A stretch of 64,000 nt of DNA from Trogon surrucura (lineage: Eukaryota > Chordata > Aves > Trogoniformes > Trogonidae): contig CM036632.1 of assembly GCA_020746105.1 (NCBI GenBank), positions 2,852,001-2,916,000 on the forward strand, in the 5' to 3' direction. The translations under genes were made by a program, and so were the position numbers. This document shows, one piece after another, positions 54,170-64,000 of this stretch; positions within the stretch are counted from its first letter, which is position 1, and every line of letters starts with the position of its first letter. The notes below the pieces were generated by a model, which was given only the letters and a program-made list of their open reading frames with translations, was not told the DNA's origin and did not search any database.

Positions 54170-54337
54170 TGAAACTATTCGTAAGGGTTTGGGGTGAGTC
54201 AGCCCGGGCAGGGCAGGGCTTCCCCTCCCTGCTGAGTAACCGCCGGGGAGATGGGGGCGGTCGGGGTGAGGCGGTGGTTGGGGTGGAAAAGGGTCTGGGG
54301 GGGAGGTGGAAGGGGGCGTGTGGGGCGTTGTGTGTGT

Positions 54338-55450
54338 GGGGAGAGGAAGAGGAGGAAGGAAGAGGAGGAAGGAAGAGGAGGAAGGAAGAGGAGGAAGGAA
54401 GAGGAGGAAGGAAGAGGAGGAAGGAAGAGGAGGAAGGAAGAGGAGGAAGGAAGAGGAGGAAGGAAGAGGAGGAAGGAAGAGGAGGAAGGAAGAGGAGGAA
54501 GGAAGAGGAGGAAGGAAGAGGAGGAAGGAAGAGGAGGAAGGAAGAGGAGGAAGGAAGAGGAGGAAGGAAGAGGAGGAAGGAAGAGGAGGAAGGAAGAGGA
54601 GGAAGGAAGAGGAGGAAGGAAGAGGAGGAAGGAAGAGGAGGAAGGAAGAGGAGGAAGGAAGAGGAGGAAGGAAGAGGAGGAAGGAAGAGGAGGAAGGAAG
54701 AGGAGGAAGGAAGAGGAGGAAGGAAGAGGAGGAAGGAAGAGGAGGAAGGAAGAGGAGGAAGAAAAGAAAGAAGAAGGAAGAGAAGGAAGAGGAGAAGAAA
54801 GGAAAAGAAAGAAGGAAGAGAAGGAAGAGAAGGAAGGAAGGAAGAGAAGAAAGGGAAAGAGAGGAGGAAGAGGAGGAAGAGGAGGAAGAGGAGGAAGAGG
54901 AGGAAGAGGAGGAAGAGGAGGAAGAGGAGGAAGAGGAGGAAGAAGAAAGGAGAAGAAAGGAGAAGAAAGGAGAAGAAAGGAGAAAGGAGAAGAAAGGAGA
55001 AGAAAGGAGAAGGAAAAGAAGAAGGAAAAGAAGAAGGAAAAGAAGGAAGGAAGAGGAGAAGAAAGAAAAAGAAAGAAGCAAGGAAGAGAAGAAAGAGGAG
55101 GACGAGGAGGAGGAAGGAAAGGAAAGAAGAGAAGGAGGAAGAGAAGGAGGAAGAGAAGGAGGAAGAGAAGGAGGAAGAGAAGGAGGAAGAGAAGGAGGAA
55201 GAGAAGGAGGAAGAGAAGGAGGAAGAGAAGGAGGAAGAGAAGGAGGAAGAGAAGGAGGAAGAGAAGGAGGAAGAGAAGGAGGAAGAGAAGGAGGAAGAGA
55301 AGGAGGAAGAGAAGGAGGAAGAGAAGGAGACAGAGAAGGAGACAGAGAAGGAGGAAGAGAAGGAGGAAAAGAGCCAGATGGGGAAGGGAGGGAGAGATGA
55401 AGGGGGAGAAAGGAAGAAAGAGGAAGAGAGAGAGCATGAAGAGGAGTAAG
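54338..55450 (+). repeat. Purine-only (GA-rich) satellite-like tract, about 1.1 kb
   Basis: Positions 54338-55078 contain only A and G (741 nt), and after two isolated C the tract continues almost purine-only to about 55450. It is a mosaic of arrays. A 13-nt unit GAGGAGGAAGGAA occurs about 32 times (54347-54760), a 9-nt unit GAGGAGGAA about 9 times (54861-54941), a 10-nt unit AGAAGAAAGG (about 54947-55010), and a 12-nt unit GAAGGAGGAAGA about 17 times (55129-55330). It does not code for protein. Confidence 0.95.
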
Positions 55451-55887
55451 AGAGGAGGAAGAACAAAAGCAGAGCAAGAGAGAAAGGAGCGAGAAAGGGG
55501 AGGAAGAACTAAGGGGGAGGCCAGCAGACCCACCCAGCCGTGCTGGGAGGAAGGGAGGGCGAGGGACTCCACACCAGGTGCAGCCCCCACCGCTGGGTGC
55601 TGGGGCCCTTCGGGGCAGGGTGGGAGCTGCAGGGGACCAGCGCCCACGTTACTCCCCAGCCCCTGCGGGAGGAGGAGGAGGGCGGGGAGCCCCGGCCCAG
55701 CTTCCCAGGGCAAGGCAGGAGGGACAGGCTCCGTGTTTGGCTGCCCTGTCCCCGCAGAACCGGTGGCTCCCTTTATTTAGACACGGTTCCCCACTCCCCG
55801 CAACCACGTTTTGGCCGGGGGAGAAGCAAGGCACACATCCCAGCTGCCGGCACCATCACACAGGCAGGCGGAGCTATGCTTTCTGCT

Positions 55888-55893
55888 TTTATT
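55888..55893 (-). terminator. ALKBH5: Probable distal ALKBH5 poly(A) signal AATAAA (minus strand)
   Basis: The + strand TTTATT in 'gcttttattcaattaatg' gives AATAAA on the minus strand about 4.26 kb after the ALKBH5 stop. The following 3.5 kb upstream of it has the AT-rich pattern of a vertebrate 3' UTR. Confidence 0.5.
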
Positions 55894-58647
55894 CAATTAA
55901 TGCAGCAATCTATACAAGGAAAAAAAATAAAATAAAATAAACCAATAATGAAACCATGAAATTCCAAACCCTGACAGCGAAGAACCAAATTCTTCCTAAG
56001 AATCGACCAGAATTAAAAGATTCCCCACCCCCGCGTCAGACTGTACATAAAATAATCTCTGCCCCATTTACAGCGTTTCACACGGCACTTCTCGTATCTC
56101 AAACTTCAGAACTGTACAACTTTGTTACAAACCACGCTTTTTCCTAGGAAAAGCTTACGGAAAAAAATATTGCCACTTTCTTTTTTATTTTCTTTTTTTT
56201 ATTTTTAGTCGTTAACAACGAAAAAAAAATCGGAATCTTAAAAAAAAAAAAAAAATTAAAAATTAAAGTCAGCCAGAACTTGTAAGTGTGGGCAGGGGCA
56301 TGGGAAGGAGCAGAGACGCGCTTCTTGGCCGAACGTTTCTCCTCCCGACCGGGAAAGGGAACACTTTTGGCAGATAAAAAGACTATTTGCCGCCGGCGGG
56401 GGTCCACACCCCGGCACTTCCCATCTCCTCGAGCCCTTCTCAAAGCGTGGCAACTGTTTTGACCCCCGGGGCTCAGACCCCAAACGGCGACAGGTACCAG
56501 CAGCACCGAAAGCCAACGAGCCGAGCCCTCACCCCAGGAGAATTCGGCTGGTGCCGGTGCGGGCATCGCAGCTCTCGCCTGACCTGCAGCTGGATGAGGG
56601 TTCGGCAGATGTGGAGCCAGATGTGGGAAGGCTGGTGCTGCCGACATCCCTGCCTGGCGCCGGTTCACCCCCCGACCGCGGCAAACAGCCTCTCCCCTCC
56701 TCTTCCTACGGACATACCGAGCCCACGCGACCGATGTCAAGAGTATTAGTTCAGCTGCGGAGTCTTCTCGAGACAGTAACAAACCCCAATTCCTCCCGAT
56801 CTTTGCGGAAAGGCAGGGACGAAGCCCGCCTTCCTCCCCCTTCCTTAGGAAAGACACGTCTCATGGTCTGGGTGCACGGGACCATCACGCTGGATGTAGC
56901 CTTATTCCCAGTTTCGGGCTGAGCAGGTTACACGAACGACGCGCTGCGGGTGGATGGAGAGGTCGGAACGTACAAGACACGACAAAGCCGACGGGGTCAG
57001 GGTTGCGCACGAGCCCGGCCCACGGAGCAGATGGGGAGAAGCTTTGGCCCCGAAACAGAGCTCAGCACCCTCCACCCTCTGCCCCAGCCTGACCCAAAGC
57101 CCCCAGGCAGCCCGACACCGCCGGCGACAGCGCACATGGAGAGGCATCACCAGTATCTTTAAGCCACAGTATTACCAGACAGGTTACAGTAAGGGATCGA
57201 GACATCTGGATCCACATGAAAAAAACGCATCTTCTGGTTTCAAATCAAGGTTTCGCTCCGATGTTGTTCAGTGCAAAAGAGTTAAAAAAACCGCGTTATC
57301 TACACATATACATCCGTGTGTATAGAAAATGTCTGTACAAGTGCCTGCCTACCCCATGGGGACTCCTTGCCCAAGAGATGCTACGGGTCAGACCGGTTGT
57401 GTCCCCCTCTTGCTTCCAGTCAGGTTGAAAACCAAGCGCACACGAGAACCGACGGTGGCTGGGGAGCGGCTCCAGCGAGGAGCTCCTCCTGGTTCCTCCA
57501 GCTGCAGCTGTCAGCTCAGACCCACGGCACAGACACGGGGCAGGGAGGAAGGAAGGAAGGGATAGCTCCCGAGCGCAGCACGCTGGAATATGGAAAGAAA
57601 CCAGGAGAAGAAGGATACCTGCACATGTACAGACTATATGAGGACCGGGATGAGGTGCTGGTCAGTGCCCAACTAGAGGCAAGATCACAGGTTGTCTCGT
57701 TCAGCCTTCGGCGGAGATAGAGCCAACGCCTCATCCCACGGGAGCTCTGCTCTGCCAAGAGGCAGATGCCTCCAGCTTCATTTTGAGTTGAAGCACCAGG
57801 GCACAGCACCCATATGGCAGAGGCAGGTGTAAAATCGGGAAGGAGCGCAGGGAAAGAGTGGGCCCCGCGGAGCTGAGACCTCTGGCAGCCACCACTGCCA
57901 CCAACAGCAGAGCCCGACACCAGCAAGGGGACGGGGCACACCCAGGATGAATCCAGAAAGGCAAACAGCCACAGCCAGGCAACCCTGCTAGCAGGGCTCC
58001 AGCTTGCTGGAGATGTTTGCACCAGCCGTAAGGAGAAGGAGGGATCGCTGCTCCCTGCGCGCAGTTCTGCTGCTGGGAACACCAAGCTTTCCAAAACAGG
58101 GGGGGTTCACAGCCAAGAGCTGGCCCAGATGCTCTGCACAAAGGTGGGAGGGTGAGGAACATCGTTCGGAACACTAAGCATGGTCTGAAAACGGCTTTCG
58201 GAAGCAGAAGCCTGAACTTTCAGATCTCTGGGCAGACAAGACAGGCTCCTCGGAAGGTTGGCCGTGAGGTCCGTACCTCTTCGCCGAGCCACAGGGGCTC
58301 TCACCAGGAAAGCAATTGGATAAAGAGAACTGGAGCCACGCACCAGGAACCTCACCTATGACCACCCTGCTGAAGGTGACGGTCATTTCCCCTGTACTAA
58401 CACGACTGCTAGATCCAGCCCACGCAGTGACCCCAACAATGGGCGAGTGGCAGGAGCTGTCGGCGGGAAAGGAAAAGGACACCGAGACCCAGATGTCAGG
58501 AAATGTGCTCGATCGCCAAGGAACGGCGCTCCGGGGAACAATGCCCGTGTTCTGTGGTATTTTTGTTGCTTTTTTTTTTTTTTTTTCTTTTTCCACTGGG
58601 AGCCCCTCAAGACAGCAGCAAACGGGTTTCAAAATATATTACATCTT

Positions 58648-58653
58648 TTTATT
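58648..58653 (-). terminator. ALKBH5: Possible proximal ALKBH5 poly(A) signal AATAAA (minus strand)
   Basis: The + strand TTTATT in 'catctttttattgcc' gives AATAAA on the minus strand about 1.5 kb after the stop codon. It may define a shorter 3' UTR isoform. Confidence 0.5.
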
Positions 58654-60151
58654 GCCAAGCGTGCAGACCATGAAGTGTGTGGGGGACACAACACTAAGAA
58701 AAAACTACAATTTGAGGGAGGGCAAAGCAGTAAAAATTTAAAAATAAGACTACTCCTTACAACTGCCAACACTTGGGTTCAAAGAATCAACTGGAGGAAG
58801 TTTCTTAAAAGTACGGTTCTAAATATGGTGTTGGGGCCCCAAACTTTGGAAACGCTGAGGCCTCGGTCTGGGCTAACGCGAACCGGGTGGAAGAAGAGGC
58901 GACAGATGATTTTTGTTGGCATTTTCTGTAGCAACCAGAAACTCCCCACATACAATACAGGCAGGAATAAGCCCGGAGGAGGCGGGCAGCTGCCGCAGCG
59001 CTAGAGCTGCTGAATGCCCTGAACCCGGGCCAAACTAGAACCCTTGCAGCGTCCCCGCTCCCAGAACCAGCCTCGGAGGAGATGGAGCACAGCCCGGTCC
59101 TGCTCGGGCACAGCGCAGCCAGTCCCTCGGCACGGGACGCTGCATCGCCTCAACTTCCTCCGCCAAAAAGGGGCAGGAGGCCACAAGCCAGGCCCCCAGG
59201 CAGCGGAGGACAGGTCTTCTCCAGGGATCCCCAAGGCAAACACCCTCACAGGCACAGTGTCTCTCCTACTCCTCTTTGCTATCTCCAGCTCTGGGAAGCA
59301 GCACAGACTCAATGCGATCGCTCGCTTGGCAAACCCAGGGCTCCAATATGGACCTCGGGTGAACGCTGGGCCAGCCTCGGCAAAGCCAGCCACATTTCCT
59401 TCCTTTCTCAATGAAAATATACCCCTTGTCAGACCAGCACTGAGAAACCAGAGCTCAAGTACATTCTTCTGAGAGAGAGCAGCACAGCGAGCCCGTGCTG
59501 GCTTGGGAAAGGAAACCTACGGCATTTAAAACTGGTACTAAAGTGCAACAAAAATGTCCTAAACCCTTTGAAATCAATTGCAGTAAGAGGGGTCTGCAAA
59601 GCTTCAAACTTCCAGTTACTGCAGGGCACCCTTAAAACAAACCCAACAACAATTAGGTACGAGCAGACCAAGGAGCCCTTTGGTGAAGCAAGGAATACCA
59701 GGGGCCACCACAGAGAGTTTCAGCCCCTGGGGTCAAACATCATACTTAGAACATTTGGAAAGGAAGAAAGTTAAAGCAAAAAAAACAAAAATACAATTCT
59801 TGAATCTCGCGCGATGAAACAGTTAAACTTTTTTTTGGTGTTTTCAAAAGAAATCCCAACAAACAGCCTGGCATAACTTTATCTGCTTCCTAAGGGAGAG
59901 ATGCCTGTTTGACCCATGACTCAGGACACCATGTGCACTGGACACGTTCCATCCTTACATATGTCTCAGCATTCCTCCATTCATAAAAAAAAAAAAACAA
60001 ACCCCAAATCGCTAGATCCTTCCTGTTTACTCTTCAGCCTGAAAGGAAAAACCAAAACTGAAGCTAGATGGAAGATAGCCAGAGGGAGGAGAAAGTTTTC
60101 ACAGACTGGAGGCCAATCTCATCAGCTCTGCGAGCCTGGGAAGTGCAATCC

Positions 60152-60335
60152 TCAGTGTCGCCTCATTTTAACTTTCCTGGCTGGGCTGCCATCCTCCTCT
60201 TCCTCGTCACAGTCCTCCGTGTACTCGTAAGACCTTCGCCAATAGTTCTCGGAGCTGAAGTTGCTCCGTCTCCTATGTTTTGGTAAGAGGACTGAGCGCC
60301 TGTTCTCCTCTTTATCCATTTCTAGAATCCGTGGC
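60152..60335 (-). CDS. ALKBH5: RNA demethylase ALKBH5, last coding exon
   Basis: ALKBH5 is a nuclear Fe(II)/2-oxoglutarate dioxygenase that removes m6A from RNA. This exon encodes the C-terminal tail: [20 protein letters not shown], then [18 protein letters not shown], an acidic stretch [11 protein letters not shown], and the signature end [15 protein letters not shown] (TGA 60154-60152). The acceptor CGTAG ends at 60336 after a CT-rich tract. It joins to exon 62185-62030 as AG|G. The acidic stretch is more Glu-rich than in the human protein. The tail is outside the catalytic domain. Confidence 0.95.
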
Positions 60336-62029
60336 CTACGGAGAGAGAGAGAAAGAGGGAGTGAGAGCGCATCCGTGACAGGATTTAGAAGTTCACTTGC
60401 TTGGCTGCTACCTGCGGTTTGACATTCTTTCAGCGATACGACTGACTGTTTCCACATTATTCACCCAGGACTGAGCACTCGGCAGTGTTGCACGTCCCCA
60501 TGGGGAAGCTGAGAACTTTGCTTCTGATGGTACAAGTCTTTTCTCTTCCCAAAGCAAGTTCTGGTCTTTACCTCCATCAGGAATGCTTCCAAACAGCCCA
60601 GTCACCTCTTTTTAAGTGCAGCCTGTGCCTCCAAGAAACATCCCTTGGGCAGAGGGGCCTGCTTCTCCTACAACAGAACTTGCAGTGGAGCTGAGGTCCT
60701 TTTTAAGCTGCCGGGTAGTACAGGACCAAATCACTGCTCCAAACAACTCTGTCCTGTTGCTCGTTCTCTTGAAGCATTAGCACAGCATGATTTCTCCAAA
60801 GCTGCGTCTGCTCTCACCTGTGATCGCTTCGTACCTGGGGGCTGCGCAGAGCACTTATTTATCCTGGGCAGCAAGTGCTGAGCTGCTTTAAGAGACACCT
60901 CTATCTGCAATCTGTGCTATTTACCCACATTACACTGGAGTCTTTGAGGCCAAAGAAAGAGAAAAACATGTTTTGGTACCCATCTGCTGCAGTGAGCTGT
61001 GCAATCCCCTCTACACACCCCAACCTGAGGAGGTTACACCAGGCTGAAAAACAGCTCGCGCGGATCTGCAGATTTGTCTTGCATGATTGCTTCTCTGCTC
61101 ATAGAGCGGCTCGCTGCACGCTCGGAGGTAAGCCTCCGTCTGCAGGCCGGCTCCTCTTCTCGATCTATCTTCCCAGTCAATCTGGGTCCAGGTGAATGAA
61201 CATCGCGCACAAACAAGCCACCCCCGCCCTCCTCCCTTCAGGACAGGTTGAAACACGGGCCGGGACCGCAGAGCAGCCAAGCCCCGGGAGCGAGCCAACT
61301 TTGGGGTTTAACACAACGTGAAGAGGATGCCGGCTCAATCCTCAGGAAGCTTTGGAATTGGAGAACACCGGGAATATTGCAGGACAGCTGGCAGACTGGC
61401 TACCACGTGCCGTTACCAGTACGTTCGCACAGAGCAAGGTGGCGTTTAAGGTGCTGCAGAGCTCAAGCTGTCTGAACCCTCAGCAGGGAGCTCCCCTGAA
61501 GGTCAGGCTTAAGCGCTCACACAGTCTGGTAGCACGCAAGAAAAATATACACCCGCAGCTCTGGAACCAAAACAAGTCCAAGAAGCTTCTCAAGGCAGCC
61601 TTCACCCTTCCCAGATAGCAAAACCTCACGTTCTCTCCCAAGATTGCTTTCACAATACAGCTGAACGCAGCTGCACAGGTTGCTTGGCAATAGAGGTCAA
61701 AAATAATTAGCTGCAGGGAAACTATTGTTCTGAATGACTGCGTTATCAAGACCCAGCCAAATCTATTGCTTCTTCATTATGCCACTCACAGGATAAACAA
61801 TGTAAGCTGCTTACAGCCAGAGCTTAGCCTCCGCAAACCTAGGAGGAACACATAAAGAACCTCATTCTGATTAAAACAGATCTGTACACCGCAGAAAGCA
61901 CCCGGGAGGTGCAAATTAGGATGTTTTTAAGCGTGCTCTGCAGTCCCTCTCGTCACAGGCCAGAACCTCAGACGTGCACCCACCTAGAGATACCATCCAA
62001 AACACGGCTCTTGGGAGACGTCATCCTAC
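60336..62029 (-). other. ALKBH5: ALKBH5 last intron
   Basis: The intron is bounded by donor GTAGGA at 62029 and acceptor CCGTAG at 60336 (minus strand). No exon, repeat or RNA gene was recognised within it. Confidence 0.85.
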
Positions 62030-62185
62030 CTGTGAGCAGCGTCAGGATCTGCTTTGCGATGGGACCGCTTTGGTTTCAGGATCTGGTCCCGGTTGCTTCC
62101 CGATAGACGGTCAGAGTTATAACCTGGTGGCAACACAGAGCTACTCAGGGATTTTGTTTCCAATCGAGGTGCATCTAGTCTTGTT
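62030..62185 (-). CDS. ALKBH5: RNA demethylase ALKBH5, penultimate coding exon
   Basis: The exon encodes [20 protein letters not shown], then [20 protein letters not shown] and [11 protein letters not shown], following the dioxygenase core whose end (ILRK) must lie in the next exon outside the window. It is bounded by acceptor TTTGCAG (ending 62186) and donor GTAGGA (62029), with phases 1 nt + 51 codons + 2 nt that fit the last exon exactly. This segment is mostly disordered and basic in the family. The catalytic 2OG-Fe(II) exons are not in the window. Confidence 0.94.
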
Positions 62186-64000
62186 CTGCAAATATTTAAA
62201 GAGAAGAGAATTTGAAAGGAGTTTCTACAGAACCGCTAGCGCGCCGCAGCAGATGTTTGGCCTAGATGTGCTGAAGCAGAACCCTCCAACCCAGCCAGGC
62301 AGCTCAGGAAGAGGGTTAGGACTATCAGGCTCAACAGCAGAACAAGCCACAGCTTTCTGGTACTTGCAGCTTCAGCTTTACCCTTCACTGCCTTGCTTAG
62401 AGAGGAGAGGAAGGGTTAGGGACACGTGTAGTCGTGAGGTGAACATAAATGGTGCTGGGCTCGCTGCAACCCCAGTTACAAGATGCTGAGTAGAGGTGCT
62501 GGAGCCCCTGTGAAATCACAGTGACTCGTCAATAACTCACGGCTCCGGTTAAGACACCAGGGAGATGCCCTGAGAAATTCATCATCGCCTACAACCGTCA
62601 TAACTGCTTCTAGCTGGAAACTCCCTACTGTCTCAACATCTGGCGGGGCCAGGCATTTCTCAGCTTGACTAAGAGGTTTAAAGAGTCGAAGCACAAGTCA
62701 GGAGAAGGTCTAGAAGCTGCACCTCTTTCCTCCCAGCAGCGCAGCTACGCCGGAGAGCAAGCACAGCTCGTCCTAGAGCAGAACTGTCGCTGGCCCAGGC
62801 GTGACTGTAGCTCCACACGTGGAGGGAGGCAGCAGGAATGAAAAAATCAATGGCACAGCATCTTATCACGGCTCTGTCACCGTCTCCAAGCACGCCACAG
62901 TTACCAGTCTCAACTTACAAGCTCTGCTAAAGCTTGTTTTGAAACACAGACTGAAATCCAAGAACAGCGAAAAAAAAACCAACACTAAAAGGTCGTGCCG
63001 ATGCTCCAGAGCCACCAATGTCAGAAGGATGCAAGCCAGTTCCCAGAAGGAAGGGCACCCTGATATTGTTGCTGCAGCCTGTCTCCCTTCTTGGGATTAG
63101 GGGTGAATATGGAAGGGATCTGGGTGAAAGACAGGGGAGGAGCACTACTTGCTCCCTTGTGCTGAACTTTAGCTCCTACGGGAGGTTCCCAGTGGACAAT
63201 CCCAACCTAAACCCCTGTTAGGAAGCATCTCCAGCTGCCAAGTTTCCCCTTCGCCGTTAGGGAGAGCCTCTTCGGTTTAACCAGGGTGGTGCCAGGCTGG
63301 CACACACAGAGCTGGGCACGGCAGCCCAAGTCAGCCCAGCGTGAACAAGGAACACTTCGGCAGGCAGCTGCCAGGCTACAGCCAGCGTGAGTCCACGACG
63401 CCGTCGTCCTGAGCAGTTCTCAGCTCCAGGACTGGACCCAGTCCAGCTCCAACACCAAAGGCACTGCAGATTCTGCCCCGGACAAGTCTGGTGGTTTAAA
63501 TACCTCTCAAATACAACAGCAACTATGGGCTCGCAATTAAAACAAACCAACCACCAAATATACTGCAAGGGCAAGGGAACACGAGCCACGCTTTCTCTGT
63601 CCATGGAGCACCGCAGGTATGAGCTGCGGGAGCAGGTATGAGCAGACGTTTTGTGAAAACGGAGAGCAAATTACCAAAGTTCAAGTTAAATAACTCCCTG
63701 ACATACCTGCTTATGAAGCGCTTAAAAAGCATAAGCCCTCTAAAACGACTTTCAAGGCCCGCTTCAATCGGTCTCATTTCTATCCCCTGCCTCCTGCAGC
63801 ATTTTGCGAAACCGAGAGCATCGTTCCTCCCCCCACCAGCCTCTTGCTCAAAGCGCTTCCAAACCTCGCCGGCTCCCCACAGTCCTGCGCTCCGATACGC
63901 AGGAAACGCTGTAAATATCATCACGCTACAGCAGCAAAGTGTTTATGACCTACTTGGTAACCACACCGCTCTCCAGCATCCTGCAAAACCCAGCAGCTCC
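62186..64000 (-). other. ALKBH5: ALKBH5 intron, continues beyond the window
   Basis: I searched this stretch for the dioxygenase-domain exons of ALKBH5 and found none. It is treated as intron. No repeat family or RNA gene was recognised. Confidence 0.75.

Larger units (their letters stand above)
53881..55870. other. Spacer between LLGL1 5' end and ALKBH5 3' end
   Basis: The spacer holds an RFX/YY1-type motif pair (54060-54080), a perfect palindrome (54096-54169) and a purine-only repeat tract (54338 to about 55450). It ends in about 400 bp of unremarkable GC-rich sequence. No gene is supported; the long Glu/Lys/Arg or Ser/Leu/Pro frames are repeat translations. Confidence 0.75.
55870..60151 (-). 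other. ALKBH5: ALKBH5 3' UTR (extent inferred)
   Basis: The sequence downstream of the ALKBH5 stop (60154-60152) has no splice-supported exon. It holds A/T homopolymers near 56160-56270 and 58570-58590 and two candidate poly(A) signals. Assignment to the UTR is by position and composition only. Confidence 0.6.

Noticed and set aside
54047..55780. Frames of 360-510 codons coding Glu/Lys/Arg or Ser/Leu/Pro repeats
   Set aside because: These are translations of the purine satellite; all three frames on each strand are open, which is a property of the repeat, not of a gene.

Overview
This is a gene-dense piece of a bird (or at least sauropsid) nuclear genome. The evidence is vertebrate-type split genes with GT-AG introns, short introns and high GC like an avian microchromosome, and three degraded 3' ends of CR1 (chicken repeat 1) LINEs. 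There are no Alu, B1 or L1 sequences and no prokaryotic features. Gene content and order match the vertebrate block found in human 17p11.2 (Smith-Magenis region): SHMT1, SMCR8, TOP3A, MIEF2, FLII, LLGL1, ALKBH5. I reconstructed exons by hand from splice sites, reading frame and protein similarity known from the families; no alignment was run.

Layout: SHMT1 last nine coding exons (+, 313-3357, 5' end outside the window); SMCR8 (-, 8286-13436, two coding exons, 936 aa, long 3' UTR); TOP3A (+, 14372-24826, 19 coding exons, 1011 aa); MIEF2 (-, 28094-30750, three coding exons, 458 aa); FLII (+, 31416-40682, 30 coding exons, 1265 aa); LLGL1 (-, 42784-53469, 22 coding exons, 1056 aa if two single-base frame slips are ignored); ALKBH5 last two coding exons (-, 60152-62185, 5' end outside the window). 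The first six genes strictly alternate strand. This gives three tail-to-tail pairs (SHMT1/SMCR8, TOP3A/MIEF2, FLII/LLGL1) and two head-to-head pairs sharing CpG-rich promoters (SMCR8/TOP3A, MIEF2/FLII).

The genes are housekeeping or cell-biology genes that do not form a pathway: folate one-carbon metabolism (SHMT1), the C9orf72 complex (SMCR8), DNA decatenation in nucleus and mitochondria (TOP3A), mitochondrial fission (MIEF2), actin and transcription co-regulation (FLII), cell polarity (LLGL1) and m6A demethylation (ALKBH5). I see no new multi-gene system. The sequences worth a second look are mostly non-coding: a perfect 35-bp-arm palindrome and a purine-only tract of about 740 nt between LLGL1 and ALKBH5; a tandemly duplicated ZNF143-type element in the SMCR8/TOP3A promoter; a minisatellite in FLII intron 1; two +1 homopolymer slips in LLGL1 exons; and a TOP3A first exon lacking the internal start used for the human nuclear isoform.
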